From assembly GCA_963580285.1 (NCBI GenBank), contig OY757011.1, positions 156,973,245 through 157,037,244 on the forward strand: DNA of 64,000 nt, written 5' to 3'. A program made the position numbers and the translations under genes. Positions within the stretch are counted from its first letter, which is position 1, and each line of letters starts with the position of its first letter. The notes below the pieces were generated by a model. The model saw nothing but the letters and a program-made list of their open reading frames with translations. It had not been told where the DNA came from and searched no databases. This document shows positions 33,220 to 44,184 of the stretch, piece by piece. The stretch is from Lucinisca nassula. Lineage: Eukaryota; Mollusca; Bivalvia; Lucinida; Lucinidae.

Positions 33220-33650
33220 ATCTAATATTATGTAGATGCTGATAATGCTGAGTATCTGACTGTACAAGTTATTTCTTTCAACTTGATACAGAGAACATTG
33301 TGAAAGAAAACAAATCTCCTTCTCTATACTGTTCAGGTTACAATGCTTACAGATTCTCTCTGATCGTGGAATAATTCTGGGTTTTGCATATCTACCAGAT
33401 TCAATTTAAAGATTATGGGCACTTAGTGGTAGTTTGCAAATAGCCTTTCTAACTTGAAACTGCTTTAGTCAAAATCATTATCAGGATGGCAAACAATGTT
33501 GATCCTGTTGAGCCATCTCATCTGGAGCTGCACTGTTTGGACAAGTATTTGTTGTAATAAACAGGGTTGTATGGGTTAACTTACACATCTGAATGCATGA
33601 TTATACTATATCAAGGAAGGGCAAAAAGCTGAGTTCATTTAAGTGACCTG

Positions 33651-33892
33651 GGGCCAATTGTTCAAAACTAACAACATCGTTAGTTAACGTATTGTTAAAA
33701 CTTTGATCGTTAAATATGGCAAAAATGCTAAAATTTTTGCTGAATAAATGTGAGCAGCTTTTGCGGATGCAAAAGCTGCTCACATTTTTTCAGCAAAAAT
33801 ACCAAAAATTTAAATATTAAACAAGCTAGAACAGTTAACAATTTGACCACTAACAAGCTCGTTAAGCTAACGAGGCTTTGAACAACTAGCCC
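33651..33892 (+). mobile_element. Harbinger-like MITE
   Basis: Termini gggccaattgttcaaaac and gctttgaacaactagccc, CTG on both sides (33648-33650, 33893-33895), hairpin gagcagcttttgcggatgc. It lies 106 bp upstream of exon 3. Confidence 0.82.
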
Positions 33893-33998
33893 CTGGACTT
33901 GATTTTAAATGTCAAGCTTAGCATCTATAGAGATTGTGTGTTTTTAAAAACAAACATTTTTTGTGCCTGGATGTGAAAGTTTCTGTCCATATTTTCAG

Positions 33999-34145
33999 AA
34001 TAACTTGACAGAGTTGAAGTCCTTTGGTTCCCCGCCGCCTGCTGTGACCAATGTTCTTGCTGCTGTGATGTGCCTGCTTGCCCCAGGAGGCAAAGTTCCT
34101 AAAGACAAAAGCTGGAAAGCTGCAAAGAGTACCGTCATGTCAAAG
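33999..34145 (+). CDS. DNAH9-like: Dynein heavy chain exon 3 (end of CC1 / start of microtubule-binding domain)
   Basis: The exon has 49 codons in phase 0, from [13 protein letters not shown] to KSTVMSK. The acceptor is attttcag and the donor gtatat. The segment [20 protein letters not shown] is the conserved junction where CC1 enters the globular microtubule-binding domain at the stalk tip; the proline pair sits at the stalk-tip hinge in all dyneins. A TTAA-flanked MITE begins 47 bp after the donor. Confidence 0.97.
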
Positions 34146-34191
34146 GTATATACAATGACATTTCAGTAACTTACACACAGGTGATGGCTAG

Positions 34192-34404
34192 TTAACTCTT
34201 ATCATGTTGTTCACGACAACCCATATCTTTGGAAACAGTCTATATCCAGATCAGATGGCTTCTGAAGAAGCCAGCTGATCAGGATCTACACTGTTTGACA
34301 TTCAGTTTATGAATTTGTAGGAATAAATTACATCAAGTAATCTGATTGGTTCAAAGTTAGAGATGGGTGTGGCTAAAATGAATATTCAGCAAGAGAAGGG
34401 TTAA
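34192..34404 (+). mobile_element. TTAA MITE family 1
   Basis: TTAA both ends, left CTCTTATCATGCTGTTCACG, right attcagcaagagaaggg. 47 bp after the donor of exon 3. Confidence 0.83.
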
Positions 34405-34621
34405 CCAAAGCTGGATCTGGAGTCCCTAGGGAATTCCTACCATAGCTCCAGTAAAAAAATACATCACAACCTTGTTATAACACGGTTCATTATAAATGGG
34501 TTTTGGATATATCATGGTTTCAAGATGGATCCAAAAAATGTGTAGATTAAATAGAAAAATGACCATAAATTGTCAATTTTCTATATAATCTATACATTGT
34601 TGTTTGGATATAACATGGTTG

Positions 34622-34834
34622 TTAACCCTTATCTTGCTGAATATTTATTTAAGCCACACCCATTTCTGTCTATCAACCAATCAAATTACTTGATGTAATT
34701 TATCGCTACAAATTCATAAACAAAATGATAAACAGTGTAGATCCTGATCAGATGGCTTCTTCAGAAGCCATCTGATCTGGATCTACACTGTTTGCAAAGA
34801 TAGGGGTTGTCGTGAACAGCAAGATAAGGGTTAA
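34622..34834 (-). mobile_element. TTAA MITE family 1
   Basis: TTAA both ends, left CCCTTATCTTGCTGAATATT, right gcaagataaggg. Core inner stem gatggcttcttcagaagcca. It is a complete copy in opposite orientation to its neighbour at 34192. Confidence 0.87.
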
Positions 34835-35017
34835 GCTATCGGTTGTTTCTGCATTGGACCCCATTAATAGTGTTATGAAGCGGTTGTGGTGTAGTGAAGG
34901 ATAATTTAATGAGATTTTCTTTTATTTTGAAAAAGTTTGTGTGTACTCATTAGAATTGCCTTGGTGACATTATGTACTCATTAGAATCTTCTCAGTGAGA
35001 CAATTCTAATAAGTACA

Positions 35018-35115
35018 CACATCAGTTAAAAGTACAACAAAATCAGAAGCAACATCTCTAAAATGTTCTAAAAATTGTTGACAGGGACATAAAACCTCAA
35101 CAGAACAACAAACAC
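35018..35115 (+). mobile_element. SINE-like tail fragment
   Basis: aaaagtacaacaaaatcaga to gacagggacataaaacctca is the eroded 3' end of the GACGTTAAAC-tailed family. Confidence 0.45.
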
Positions 35116-35298
35116 AAGATAGATTTATTTAATTGAAGATCAGTATTTTAATAAATACATTATATGTAAACTTAACAGCTAGCTCACCATCACCTTAATA
35201 GTGTTGACTGGGTAGTTCAATTGCCTCTGAGTGAAGGCTGCTAAGATGGATGTGAACCTAACTTTGACTGTTTTGCTTAACCGTTAATTTCCAGTAGT

Positions 35299-35540
35299 TT
35301 AAGGAGAATGGGAACATCTGGTAGATTTTTCTGCCATTTTTCAAAGGAAGATAACTTTCGGGACTACCTGCTCGCTTTTCTATAAGCCCTGTCCCGCTGA
35401 AAAAGGGGTCTGCTCTTAAAGGAAAGAATTTGCTCCTCGGGAGCAAATTCTTTCCTTTAAGAGTTGACCCCTATTGATATGTGAAACAAAAACAGTTTTG
35501 CAGGAGTTGCCTCCTCTGAAAGTGTACCCATTTCCCTTAA
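35299..35540. mobile_element. TTAA MITE family 3
   Basis: TTAA both ends. Termini ggagaatgggaacatctgg and gtgtacccatttccc are inverted. Internal hairpin gaaagaatttgctcct / gagcaaattctttc. Three copies in the window. Confidence 0.78.
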
Positions 35541-35840
35541 GAAGTAGAGTAGACCCACATTTGGCGACAGGCGCTTGAAGTATGGTCCATCAAAATGGAT
35601 TGAAAATGTCCAAAATTATTAAAATAAAGACTCTGCTGCAAGAATCTATCGCTGAAGCATTTCAAAGGTGCAGCAAAAAAAATGTTTCACTCTTGGCCAT
35701 TTCTTACGAATGAACCATATGAACTACTTATGGAGAGAACTTCAAACTCCTGTGATTAGGCCTTAACATGAAATGAAGACTGCAACAACATCATGTGATA
35801 AAGAGGTTTTTTGTGCATTTAATTTGGCTGTGTATTTCAG

Positions 35841-37083
35841 ATTGATGATTTCCTGAACAACCTGGTCAACTACGACAAGGATAATATCCATGAGAATTGT
35901 CAAAAGGCTGTTCAGCCATTCCTAAATGATCCAGAATTTGAACCAGATTTCATCCGAAGCAAGTCTTTTGCTGCTGCTGGTCTTTGTGCTTGGGCCATCA
36001 ACATTATGTCCTACTACACAGTGTTCTGTGAGGTTGAACCCAAGAGAATTGCCCTGAATCAGGCAAATTCTGAACTGGCCGCAGCTAAAGAGAAGCTCAG
36101 AATTATTACAAATAAAATTGCTGCTCTTGAGGCTGATCTTGCTCAACTGACCAAAGAGTTTGAGCAAGCTACCAATGAGAAACTGAGATGTCAACAAGAG
36201 GCAGAAACCACAGCTAAAACTATTGAGCTGGCCAACCGCCTTGTTGGGGGCTTAGCATCTGAAAATGTTAGATGGGCAGATTCCGTGAGCAGCTTCCGAT
36301 TGCAAGAAAAAACATTACCAGGAGATGTGTTAATGATTACAGCCTTTGTTTCATATGTTGGTTGCTTCACTAAACAGTATCGCACAAATCTACAAGAACA
36401 GTGTTGGCTGCCATTCTTGAAAACCTTAAAAACTCCTATTCCAGTCTCAGAAGGGCTTGATCCCCTTTCTCTGCTCACAGATGATGCTACTATAGCCTCC
36501 TGGAACAATGAAGGGTTGCCAAGTGACAGGATGTCTTCTGAGAATGCCACTATTCTAACAAACTGTGAGAGATGGCCTCTGATGATTGATCCCCAGCTTC
36601 AGGGTTCTAAGTGGATCAAAACAAGATATGGAACTGACCTTAAAATTGTTCACCTGGACAAGAAAGGCTATCTTGATTCTATTGAAAGAGCAGTATCAAA
36701 TGGTGATGTGGTCATGATTGAGAATATTGGAGAGACAATGGACCCTGTGCTTGATCCTCTGCTTGGAAGAAACACCATCAAGAAGGGTCGTGCTATAAAG
36801 ATGGGTGACAAGGAAGTGGAGTACCATCAAGATTTCCGCCTCATACTGCACACCAAGTTGGCTAACCCTCACTACAAGCCTGAGATGCAGGCCCAGACGA
36901 CTCTCATCAACTTTACTGTCACTAGAGATGGCCTAGAAGACCAGTTGTTAGCAGATGTTGTCAGTAAGGAAAGACCTGATCTGGAGAAACTGAAGTCAGA
37001 CCTCACTCGTCAACAGAATGAGTTTAAGATCACTTTGAAAGAGTTGGAAGATAACTTATTAGCTCGTCTCTCTGCTGCCGAAG
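35841..37083 (+). CDS. DNAH9-like: Dynein heavy chain exon 4 (microtubule-binding domain, CC2, AAA5)
   Basis: At 1243 nt this is the largest exon. It enters in phase 0 with [20 protein letters not shown] and leaves in phase 1, the last base completing a glycine with exon 5. In order it encodes the rest of the microtubule-binding domain ([13 protein letters not shown]), coiled coil CC2 from about residue 70 ([16 protein letters not shown]), and the AAA5 module ([20 protein letters not shown] onward) with [48 protein letters not shown] and [19 protein letters not shown]5 is a ring-closing domain without an active ATPase site. The ATG at 36006 is internal; the coding frame is open back to the acceptor at 35840. 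The donor is gttagt. Confidence 0.98.
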
Positions 37084-38395
37084 GTTAGTATATGTTGAGA
37101 ATAAGGAACAAGGTTGTAAGGTGACTGCATTGTAAGCTTTTGTAAGTATTTTATTAACACACAGTAATGTTATGACATTAAAAGACAAAGGGTTTTAATA
37201 AGGACAGGAAATTATTAGAATGTATTGAATAAGGTCTTTTCAAAAGAAGGACCCCTTTTTAGATGATGTGGTATTTTACTGTATGCAGATCATTGCACAG
37301 CCAAATCTACAATAAAATATGTGACCAGCTTGGACTGCGGTTTGATCAGCTTCTTTGCTATTTGCAAGAGTCTTCTATAGCATCTGGGCCATTCAAGGAG
37401 AGTTAAGCAAAAATTCTCACTTCACTAGATGGATGTGCAGGCTGATCAGCATTGTTGCAGATCGCAAGTCTTATTGTAGTTTGTCATACATTGGCTCATA
37501 TTAGCTGTAGTGTGAGAAGATGACCCGGAAAAAAAGATACATATCAGCTTCAGTCTAATCAGAGCATTTATCAATGACCCCCAGTCTTACGAGCAGCAGT
37601 GGCTTCTACTAACAAGGTTATGGACATGTTGATCTGTGTCATTCCTGATATAGAGGATATTTGATTTATTCAGTGTAAGATAGATTTTTATTTAACTGAA
37701 TGAACACCAAAATAAGTATTTTCATGATTGCCGAAGCCAAAAGTTAAAATACATGAGTGAAATCAAAATCTATCTTGCACTGAAAAAAAAAATCAAATTT
37801 TCTGTTTCGTATTTAAGTATATGCTTTGAACTGAAATTATTTAAAGTGTCAGTCATCACACCAGGAAGCAAACTTTTTCCATGGTGATTTTGCGTCGATT
37901 TAGAGGTGTTCATCTTGTTAACTTGGTATAATATTGTTTTGTAAACTGGAAAACTGCTTGGAATGTTACTTATCATATTGTTCACTTGAAATTTTTATTC
38001 AAATAATGTCCACAATTGCTAAGCTTGTCTGGCGTCACTTGCATTATTCACATTGTGTATCTGCCAAAGTGACGTCATCAACGTTTCAATGACGTGAAAA
38101 CGTGTGTGACGTAATTTCTGACATACATTCATAATGTTTAGCTAATTGACACCTAACATTCAGAAAATATATATATATATTTTGATGATACATCGAATTC
38201 ACAAACAGCAAAAGTAAAAATCATATTTTCACTGTTTGAAACGGTGACAGTTTTGATTGCACTAAGATATCTCCATATTTCATTAAAAAGCATGTAAGAA
38301 AAACACTTTTTCTGATATGACTTTTTATGAGTCATGAGAAAATCTGTATAAAATCTGTCTTTGGGGCTTGTGATCAGTTAAGACAAACCTGCACA
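37084..38395. other. Intron DNA, mostly unassigned, with a small hairpin element
   Basis: No exon is present between 37084 and 39169. At 37669-37784 the ends cagtgtaagatagattttt and aaaatctatcttgcactg form a ~25-bp inverted repeat of a 116-bp MITE. A (TA)n run lies at ~38168-38180. Confidence 0.55.
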
Positions 38396-38402
38396 GACAT
38401 GA

Positions 38403-38646
38403 TATGTGCCCCGTCAAGCGATTTTGGTACTTATCGCCTATGCGAGCAGGGAAGGTTCAGGCGAGACTGCGCATCCGCGCAGTCTCGCCAGAACCTTCCC
38501 TGCTCGCTCATACAAGCAGTGAATCAAGAGAAACCTTCAGACAGACAGCCATATCCCTGGCCCCTCTGAATGGCTGGGCATGCGCAGTTAAAATTTGCCA
38601 TGACGGAATGCTCGAAGACACAAATTCGCTTGGCGGGGCTCATATG
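38403..38646 (+). mobile_element. Hairpin MITE with GCCCCGTCAAGCG termini
   Basis: Termini atgtgccccgtcaagcgatt and aattcgcttggcggggctca. Central hairpin caggcgagactgcgcatcc / gcgcagtctcgccagaacc. A relative in inverted orientation is at 47415-47660. Confidence 0.7.
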
Positions 38647-38697
38647 TTAGATATAGAAACCAGGGCTATTGTACTATAACTATCCAAGTAGTGAACA

Positions 38698-38751
38698 CTA
38701 AGGTGCTGATCAGACTCCACGCACGCATGTGCAGTCTGATCAGCACCTTTG
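38698..38751. repeat. Isolated hairpin
   Basis: aaggtgctgatcagactcca and tgcagtctgatcagcacctt are complementary around a short loop. It recalls core-1 in its CTGATCAG part but is not the same. Confidence 0.55.
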
Positions 38752-38797
38752 TTGTTCAAAAATGGCAAGAATAGGTTTTCCCAGGACATACCTCATA

Positions 38798-39141
38798 TAG
38801 TCGAACTTCGATGGCTCGAACCCCTTTGGGTCCATGAAAATTTGTTCGAGACAGCGGTAGTTCAAGCCACTGCGGTTACTGTCAGGAGGCATAACGAGAT
38901 AATTTTAGACATCTTTTCGGTGTTCTATTTTGAAAATGTATGCTGTGTGTACTCATTAGAATCGCCTCATCGAGGCGATTCTAATGAGTAAACACAGCAT
39001 GCATTTGCAAGATAAAAGACTAAAATCTCCTTAATTATCTCCTACTATTTCTTATGTAGAGGATTTCCGCTAGGGGCTCAAGGGGTTCGACTCATCCATG
39101 GTAAACGAGCCATCGATGTTCGAGCCATCGAAGTTCTATTG
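38798..39141 (+). mobile_element. Pogo-like MITE with core-2 palindrome, adjacent to exon 5
   Basis: Left tagtcgaacttcgatggctc and right gttcgagccatcgaagttct. Core-2 at ~38944-38994 is nearly perfect. It ends 28 bp before exon 5. The central core shares the T-A variant (gaatcgcc/ggcgattc) with 31331. Confidence 0.75.
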
Positions 39142-39169
39142 TATAAAAATTGCTTAACTTCTTCTTCAG

Positions 39170-39387
39170 GTAACTTCCTGGGTGACTATGCTTTGGTTGA
39201 GAATCTTGAAACAACAAAGAGAACAGCAGCTGAGATTGAGGTGAAGGCAGCCCAGGCAAAGAAAACCGAAGTGGAGATCAACTTGGCCCGTGAATATTAC
39301 CGCCCAGCTGCTGCCCGAGCATCACTTCTGTATTTTATCCTGAATGACTTAAACATGATCAACCCCATGTACCAATTTTCACTCAAG
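39170..39387 (+). CDS. DNAH9-like: Dynein heavy chain exon 5 (AAA5-AAA6 linker region)
   Basis: The exon is 218 nt, entering in phase 1 (its first two bases complete a glycine) and leaving in phase 0. It runs from [21 protein letters not shown] to [25 protein letters not shown] sequence (here [19 protein letters not shown]) is highly conserved across dyneins and packs between AAA5 and AAA6. The acceptor cttcttcag lies only ~28 bp after the end of a pogo-like MITE, so branch point and polypyrimidine tract are confined to a very short native remnant. The donor is gtaaca. Confidence 0.97.
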
Positions 39388-39424
39388 GTAACAAATCCAA
39401 TTAATCAAAACAGGCATCTGTTGC

Positions 39425-39830
39425 CTGGTAGTTGAGTGTGCTGCCAGTTCTTACTGCTGTGGTTTTGATCCTAGCTCAGGTCACATGAGATACTAAGTTT
39501 TACAACAGAAGGTCAGGGCCAGTTGTTCAAAACTAACGACGTCGTTAGTTAACATGTCGTTAAAACTTTGATCATTAAATTTGGCAAATATGCTAATATT
39601 TTTGCTGAAAAAAATGTGAGCAGCTTTTGCGGACGCAAAAGCTGCTCACATTTTTTCAGCAAAAATACCAAAATTTATGAATTGTACTTGCTAGAAGAGT
39701 TAACAATATGACCACTAACAAGCTCGTTAAGCTAATGATGCTTTGAACAACTGGGCCCAGGTGGTTTTCTCCATGTACTCAAGTTTTCGTCAACTCTGAT
39801 TAATGATTGGTTCAATATAAGTGTGACAAT
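39425..39830 (+). mobile_element. tRNA-derived SINE interrupted by a Harbinger-like MITE
   Basis: 39425-39516 and 39758-39830 join to match the body of the SINE at 1780 (acaacagaaggtcagg then tggttttctccatgtactc). The insertion is at 39517-39757. Confidence 0.7.
39517..39757 (+). mobile_element. Harbinger-like MITE
   Basis: 241 bp, GGCCAGTTGTTCAAAAC to gaacaactgggcc, CAG on both sides (39514-39516, 39758-39760), hairpin gagcagcttttgcggacgc. Confidence 0.83.
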
Positions 39831-39943
39831 CTCCAAACAACAAGTCGGATAATGGAAGAACTGATAGCACTGGTGGTTGATTGTCTCTGAGTAAAGGCTG
39901 GTAAAATGGTCTCGAATGTCAACTGTTTCATTTATATTAACCA

Positions 39944-40156
39944 TTAAGGGGAATTGATACACCTGGCAGTTTTTTCTGCCATTTTTCAAAGTGAGACAAT
40001 TTTCCGGACTTCCTATTTGCTTTTCAATCAAAGCTGTACCATGAAAAAAGGGGTCTACACTTAAAGGAAAGAATTTGCTCCTCCTTTCCTTTTGGAGTTG
40101 ACGCCTGTTGACAAGGGAGACAAAAATACTTCGGAAGGAGTATCCATTTCCCTTAA
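39944..40156. mobile_element. TTAA MITE family 3
   Basis: TTAA both ends, termini ggggaattgatacacctgg and ggagtatccatttccc. The hairpin aaggaaagaatttgctcct is partly deleted on the right. Confidence 0.75.
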
Positions 40157-40178
40157 ATTACTGTTCTTTAAGCAAATA

Positions 40179-40338
40179 GAAGCCTCCTTGGTGCAGTGGT
40201 TATGCTACTCGCCTTGTAAACCAGGGATCGCAGGATCGATCCCGGGCTTCTCCAGACTTTCGGATGAGTCTTTGAACCGAGGTCCCGTCTCCGTATGACC
40301 TTAGCTGTTGGTGGGACGTAAAACTAAAACTCACTCAC
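40179..40338 (+). mobile_element. tRNA-derived SINE with 14-bp target duplication
   Basis: Head gcctccttggtgcagtgg with B-box gatcgatcccggg; tail gggacgtaaaactaaaactc then actcac. The direct repeat TCTTTAAGCAAATA lies at 40165-40178 and 40339-40352. It landed in a decayed core-1 repeat (ctgtagactctgatcagatt). Confidence 0.88.
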
Positions 40339-40488
40339 TCTTTAAGCAAATACTGTAGACTCTGATCAGATTGACCTTCTGCAGTGTCTGATGATTTATC
40401 ATTTGAATAAAACAATTATTTATTACAATATAAGAGCCACATCCAACTACTGGAGACAATCTTGTTTGCATCATTCTTTGTATTTCAG

Positions 40489-40659
40489 GCATTCAGTGTT
40501 GTGTTTGAGAAAGCTATAGACCGTGCTGAGCCAGCGGAGGATGTGAAGACTCGAGTGATCAACCTTATTGACTGTATCACCTACTCAGTGTATGTCTACA
40601 CAGCTAGAGGACTGTTTGAGAAAGATAAGCTCATCTTCACTACCCAGATGTGCTTCCAG
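40489..40659 (+). CDS. DNAH9-like: Dynein heavy chain exon 6 (start of AAA6)
   Basis: The exon has 57 codons in phase 0, from AFSVVFEKAIDRAEPAEDVK to FTTQMCFQ. The acceptor is tatttcag. The donor context gttgga is weaker than at the other exons. The motif YTARGLFEKDKLIFTTQMC corresponds to the conserved GLFE.DKL segment leading into AAA6. A (TG)n tract followed by a G run lies about 30 bp after the donor. Confidence 0.96.
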
Positions 40660-40691
40660 GTTGGAAATTAGTCACATCATGAGAAAACCAT

Positions 40692-40732
40692 TGTGTGTGT
40701 GTGTGTGTGTGTGTGTGTGGGGGGGGGGGGGG
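40692..40732. repeat. (TG)n microsatellite followed by a G run
   Basis: About 13 TG dinucleotides run straight into ~14 G. It lies ~32 bp after the donor of exon 6. Confidence 0.95.
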
Positions 40733-40862
40733 CTTAGATGATGTAACCCAAGCTTTATTGAAGTAAAATTAAGCTAAAACCTGGCCTTTGGAAAAAAAAG
40801 AACCCACTGACAATCGCAAGGTCAAAACTGTGGGAAGTTGCAAGAATCAAAGCACACAAAGC

Positions 40863-41127
40863 AGTGGTTGACTGTCCCTGAGTGTAGGTTGTAAAAGTGG
40901 TCCTAAACTTGGACTGCACATGCATATTAACATATTAACCATCCATAATGATCCTAAGTATTGGGGCAGATATCTAAGCAAACAGTGTAGACCCAGATCA
41001 GACTGCTCTGGAGCAGTCTGATCTGGGTCTTTACTGTTTGCCATTCTGTTTGCACCTTTAAGACTCCTTGCAGGATCTTGAAACAAATGTGTTAAAGTTT
41101 TAGGAGAATTACTGTAAAATTGGAATT
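40863..41127 (-). repeat. Core-1 palindrome repeat
   Basis: The core agtgtagacccagatcagac / gtctgatctgggtctttact has inner stem tgctctggagca. The right flank is the inverse of the 'aatcctaaaa' frame. The left flank is ttgactgtccctgagtgtag, as at 3965. Confidence 0.6.
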
Positions 41128-41131
41128 GTAT

Positions 41132-43029
41132 TTTAGCTCACCTTTCACGTAGTGAGAGGTGAGCTTTTGGGATCACTTTTCGTCTGTCGTGTGTGCGTCC
41201 GTCCGTAAACAATTTCTTCAAAAGACATCTCCTCCTAAACCACTGATCGGATTTTGACCAAACTTCACAGGACTGATCCTTAGGTGGTCCCCTTTCAAAG
41301 TTGTTCAAACGGTTTCGGTCCATTGCACATCAAGGTCACGGGAGCCAAAAAATATATTTTTTAATGAAAACTTAAAAATCTTCTCCTCTGTAACTGCAAG
41401 GCCCAGGCCTTCGATATTGGGTATGTAGCTTCATCTAGTGGACCTCTACCAAGATTATTCAGATTATAGCCCTGGGGCCAAAAATGCCCCCGCCCCCGGG
41501 CCCTTTGGTTTTACATAGACTTAAATAGGGAAAAGCTTTAAAAAATCTTCTTGTCTGAAACCAGAAGGCTCAGGTGTTTGATATTTGGTATGAAGCTTCA
41601 TCTTTGGACTTCTATCAAGAATGTTAAAATTTTAGCCCTGGGGCCAAAAATGCCCCTGCCCCAGGGCCCCTCGCCTTTACATTGACTTATATAGGAAAAA
41701 TCTTAAAAAATCTTCTCTGAAACTGCAAGGCCCAGGTCTTTGATATTTGGTGTGCAGCTTCATCTATTGGACTTGTACCAAGATTGTTCAAATTATAGCC
41801 CTGGGTCCAAAAATGCCCCTGCTCTAGGGCCCTTTGGTTTTACATCGACTTATATAGGGAAAACCTTTAAAAATCATCTTGTCTGAAACCAGAAGGCTCA
41901 GGTGTTTGATATTTGGTATGAAGCTTCGTCTTGTGGACCTCTATCAAGATTGTTCAAATTATAGCCCTGGGGCCTAAAATGCCCTCGCCCTGGGGCCCCT
42001 TTGGTTTTACATTGACGTATATAGGAAAAATCTTAAAAGATCTTCTTCTCTGAAACCACGAGGCCCAGGTCTTTGATATTTGGTGTGTAGCTTCATCTAG
42101 TGGACTTCTACCAAGATTGTTCAAATTATAGCCCTGGGGCCAAAAATGCCCCCAAAGCGGGGCCCTTTGATTTTGCATTGACTTATATAGGAAAAATCTT
42201 CTTCTCTGAAACCGCAAGGCCCAGGTCTTTGATATTTGGTGTGAAGCTTCATCTAGTGGACCTCTATCAAGACTGTTCAAATTATAGCCCTGGGGCCAAA
42301 AATGCCCCCGCCCCCGGGCCCTTTGGTTCTACATTGCTTATTTAGGAAAAATCTTAAAAAAATCTTCTTCTCTGAAACAGCAAGGCCCAGGTCTTTGATA
42401 TTTGGTGTGTAGCTTCATCTAGTGGACCTCTACCAAGATTTTTCAAATTATACTGGGGCCAAAAATGCCCCCGCCCGGCCTGTGGCCCTTTGGTGTTACA
42501 TTGACTTTTGTAGGGAAAACCTTTAACAATCTTCTTGTCTGAAACCAGAAGGTTCAGGTGTTTGATATTTGGTATGAAGCATCATCTTGTGGTCTTCTAT
42601 CAAGATTGTTCAAATTATAGCCCTGGGGCTTAAAATGCCCCTGCCCCTGGGCCCTTTGGTTTTATGGGGAAAACCTTTAAAAAATCTTCTTGTCTGAAAC
42701 CAGAACGCTCAGTTCCTTGATATTTGGTATGAAGCTTTGTCTAGTGGACCTAGACCAAGATTGTTCAAATTATAGCCCTGGGGCCGAAAATGGCCCTGTC
42801 CCGGGGTCCACAGGTTTTATTTAGACTTATATTAGGAAAACCTTAAAAAATCTTCTTGTTTGAAACCAGAAGACTCTGGTCTTTGATTTTTGGTATGATG
42901 CTTCACCTTTTTGACCTCCCTCAAGATAATGCAGATTCTAGTCCTGCGGCCAATAATTGCCCTCCCCGGTGCCCACTTGTTACACTATGGATCAAGTGAG
43001 CGATCCAGGGCCATCATGGCCCTCTTGTT
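41132..43029 (+). mobile_element. Helentron-like element with ~10 tandem ~165-bp units
   Basis: 5' tttagctcacctttcacgta with gagaggtgagctt; 3' caagtgagcgatccagg, hairpin agggccatcatggccct, cttgtt. Units from ~41380 to ~42860 are more diverged than those at 24262-27000, so this copy is probably older. It makes up most of the intron before exon 7. Confidence 0.8.
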
Positions 43030-43044
43030 TTTAAATAAAAACAC

Positions 43045-43257
43045 TTAACCCTTATCTTGCTGTTCAGGACAACCCCTATCTTTGCAAACAGTGTAGATCC
43101 AGATCAGATGGCTTCTGAAGAAGCCATCTGATCAGGATCTACACTGTTAGGCATTCAGTTTATGAATTTGTAGCAATCAATTACATCGAGTAATTTGATT
43201 GGTTTATAGACAGAAATGGGTGTGGCTTAAATGAATATTCAGCAAGATAAGGGTTAA
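43045..43257 (+). mobile_element. TTAA MITE family 1
   Basis: TTAA both ends, left CCCTTATCTTGCTGTTCAGG, right gcaagataaggg, 16 bp after the Helentron-like element. Confidence 0.85.
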
Positions 43258-43484
43258 ACAGAGATTTCTTGTTCAGTGTTTCTTAGGAGTACTATATGCT
43301 TCTGTTTTAATTGCTGCAGTCTGTTGGGCTCTTTTATAAAAGAAAATGAAAAAACTGTCCATGATGTTGTTAGGCATTTTTCTTGCTACGATTCTTTATA
43401 GGGGCAAATTCTTTATAACATTAAATTGTAAGGGAACAAATAATGTTGTTGTAATTAGAATCCTGCGTAGTACGCAAAAACTTT

Positions 43485-43705
43485 AAGCCTCGATAGCTCA
43501 GTGGTTAGCATGTTTGATTTATGATTGAGAGGTTGTGGGTTCGAGTCTGGCCTCCGGAGGTGAGGTGTGTCCTTGGGTAAGACATGTCATTCCACTGCCC
43601 CGCTCCACCCAGATGTAAATGGGTAGCAGTGATGTAAAAGTCACTGCCTCTCTCTCAAGCACGTGATAACATCAGGAATGAGTGTTAAAGAGCGATTCAA
43701 ATAAG
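43485..43705 (+). mobile_element. tRNA-derived SINE
   Basis: Head cctcgatagctcagtggtta with B-box gtgggttcgagtctgg; body ggtgtgtccttgggtaagac and catgtcattccactgcccc. No intact tRNA fold. Confidence 0.7.
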
Positions 43706-44001
43706 CTTGAAAGTTTCATCACAATCGAACTAAAATAAATTAGTATCAACTAACTTTTTGTGCATGGTTTAACATAAGTGGTCAGTTATAATCAAAGAGG
43801 CAAAGTAAGTGTACCTGCTGCAGTATTTTTAACATTGTGTTGATGACAAATTGCTGACCAAAAAAAGAAATCCGGGCATTACGATAACACATCCACTTGA
43901 CAGTGAATTTTTTTCATATATCGAAAATATTTCGTTACACAATCTTGATAACATGATGGTTACCTCCTTTACTGCTCTACTAATCTAAGCTTTCTATTTA
44001 G

Positions 44002-44124
44002 GTATTGTTGATGAATAAAGATATCAACCCAGTGGAACTCGACTTCCTTCTTCGTTTCCCATCTACACCGAATGTCACAGCACCTGTGGACTTCATGAGC
44101 AACTGGGGTTGGGGCGGTATAAAG
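44002..44124 (+). CDS. DNAH9-like: Dynein heavy chain exon 7 (AAA6)
   Basis: The exon has 41 codons in phase 0, from VLLMNKDINPVELDFLLRFP to SNWGWGGIK. The acceptor is tttctatttag and the donor gtaagt is consensus. The product continues the DKL...QVLLM stretch of exon 6; ELDFLLR is a widely conserved AAA6 motif. No start-like codon context is needed, since both ends are spliced. Confidence 0.96.
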
Positions 44125-44184
44125 GTAAGTAATCTAGGCAAGGAATTTGGGAATGATAATGATTAAACTATTGGCCTATTTAAG

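Noticed and set aside
36191..36550. 119-codon antisense frame
   Set aside because: Shadow of dynein exon 4.
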